Origin: Scytonema hofmannii PCC 7110
GTDB taxonomy: Bacteria; Cyanobacteriota; Cyanobacteriia; Cyanobacteriales; Nostocaceae
Assembly: GCF_000346485.2 (NCBI RefSeq)
Contig: NZ_KQ976354.1
Span: 730,882 to 794,881, forward strand
Length of the DNA stretch: 64,000 nt
Reading direction: 5' to 3'
Both the position numbers and the translations under genes were made by a program. Every line of letters begins with the position of its first letter. The stretch's first letter is position 1. Of the stretch, positions 63,966 through 64,000 are shown one piece after another. The notes below the pieces were generated by a model. It was not told the origin of the DNA. It worked only from the letters and a program-made list of their open reading frames with translations, and did not search any database.

Positions 63966-64000
63966 TATCACGATTAAGTCTTCAATATTCCTTTTCATGG

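Noticed and set aside
1..64000. Search for tRNA, rRNA and riboswitch sequences
   Set aside because: No GGTTCGAATCC-type T-loops with matching cloverleaf arms or rRNA-conserved blocks were recognised by eye; a covariance-model search was not possible.

Overview
The window looks like chromosomal DNA of a filamentous, heterocyst-type cyanobacterium (Nostocales-like). HIP1 octamers (GCGATCGC) are scattered throughout. Intergenic gaps are packed with heptanucleotide tandem repeats (GGTCACT, TAGGGAG, TTAGTTG/CCACTAA families). Gene content is typically cyanobacterial: Ssl1498-type light-harvesting-like protein, phytochrome and cyanobacteriochrome-like sensors, giant Ser/Thr kinase-histidine kinases, DUF3143, CbiT and ClpC. 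No rRNA, tRNA or CRISPR array was recognised by eye.

Layout. 0-7 kb: a giant Ser/Thr kinase/AAA/GAF/histidine kinase followed by a receiver-histidine kinase. 7-7.4 kb: a tiny excisionase-like HTH gene with its own promoter palindrome and terminator. 8-17 kb: a type I secretion locus made of a 1145-residue DUF4347/LVIVD/DUF4114 surface protein, an ABC exporter with an N-terminal cyclic-nucleotide-binding domain and a cysteine-less C39-like domain, and an HlyD adaptor. 17-26 kb: a worn accessory zone with a few intact genes (Dus, histidine phosphatase, GNAT, a Tat-exported protein, small unknowns) among wrecks of a DUF1788 gene, a filamentous-haemagglutinin-type exoprotein, a RecD2 helicase and a frameshifted HU-family gene. 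A small membrane protein of the TRADD-N-associated type ends it.

26-38 kb: Ssl1498 protein, Hsp20, a methyltransferase, a DUF427 protein, a VapBC-like pair, a membrane sensor with two DXCF-type cyanobacteriochrome GAF domains, a Uma2 fragment, a MITE-like element, a phosphonate/phosphite-type ABC importer (PhnD-PhnC-PhnE order), RidA and a Nudix hydrolase. 38-44 kb: housekeeping genes (malQ, RodZ-like, RluB-type pseudouridine synthase, DUF2993, cdsA, cbiT).

44-50 kb: a tightly packed same-strand signalling cluster of Ser/Thr kinase, phytochrome, single-domain response regulator, and a receiver-GAF-kinase whose H-box histidine is replaced by tyrosine. 50-64 kb: NYN-domain protein, clpC, rimI, lysA (with a repeat-encoded insert), cdaA-uppS overlapping by 4 nt, DUF3143, a membrane J-protein, an antitoxin with an 18-codon RelE remnant, dnaJ-dnaK and an M28 peptidase.

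The most interesting leads are the tandem DXCF photoreceptor with a degenerate MCP-like tail, the phytochrome/Ser-Thr-kinase cluster with two unusual active-site substitutions, the secretion locus whose exporter carries a cyclic-nucleotide sensor, and short repeats that now form coding sequence and stop codons. All identifications rest on motif reading and family knowledge; no database search was run.
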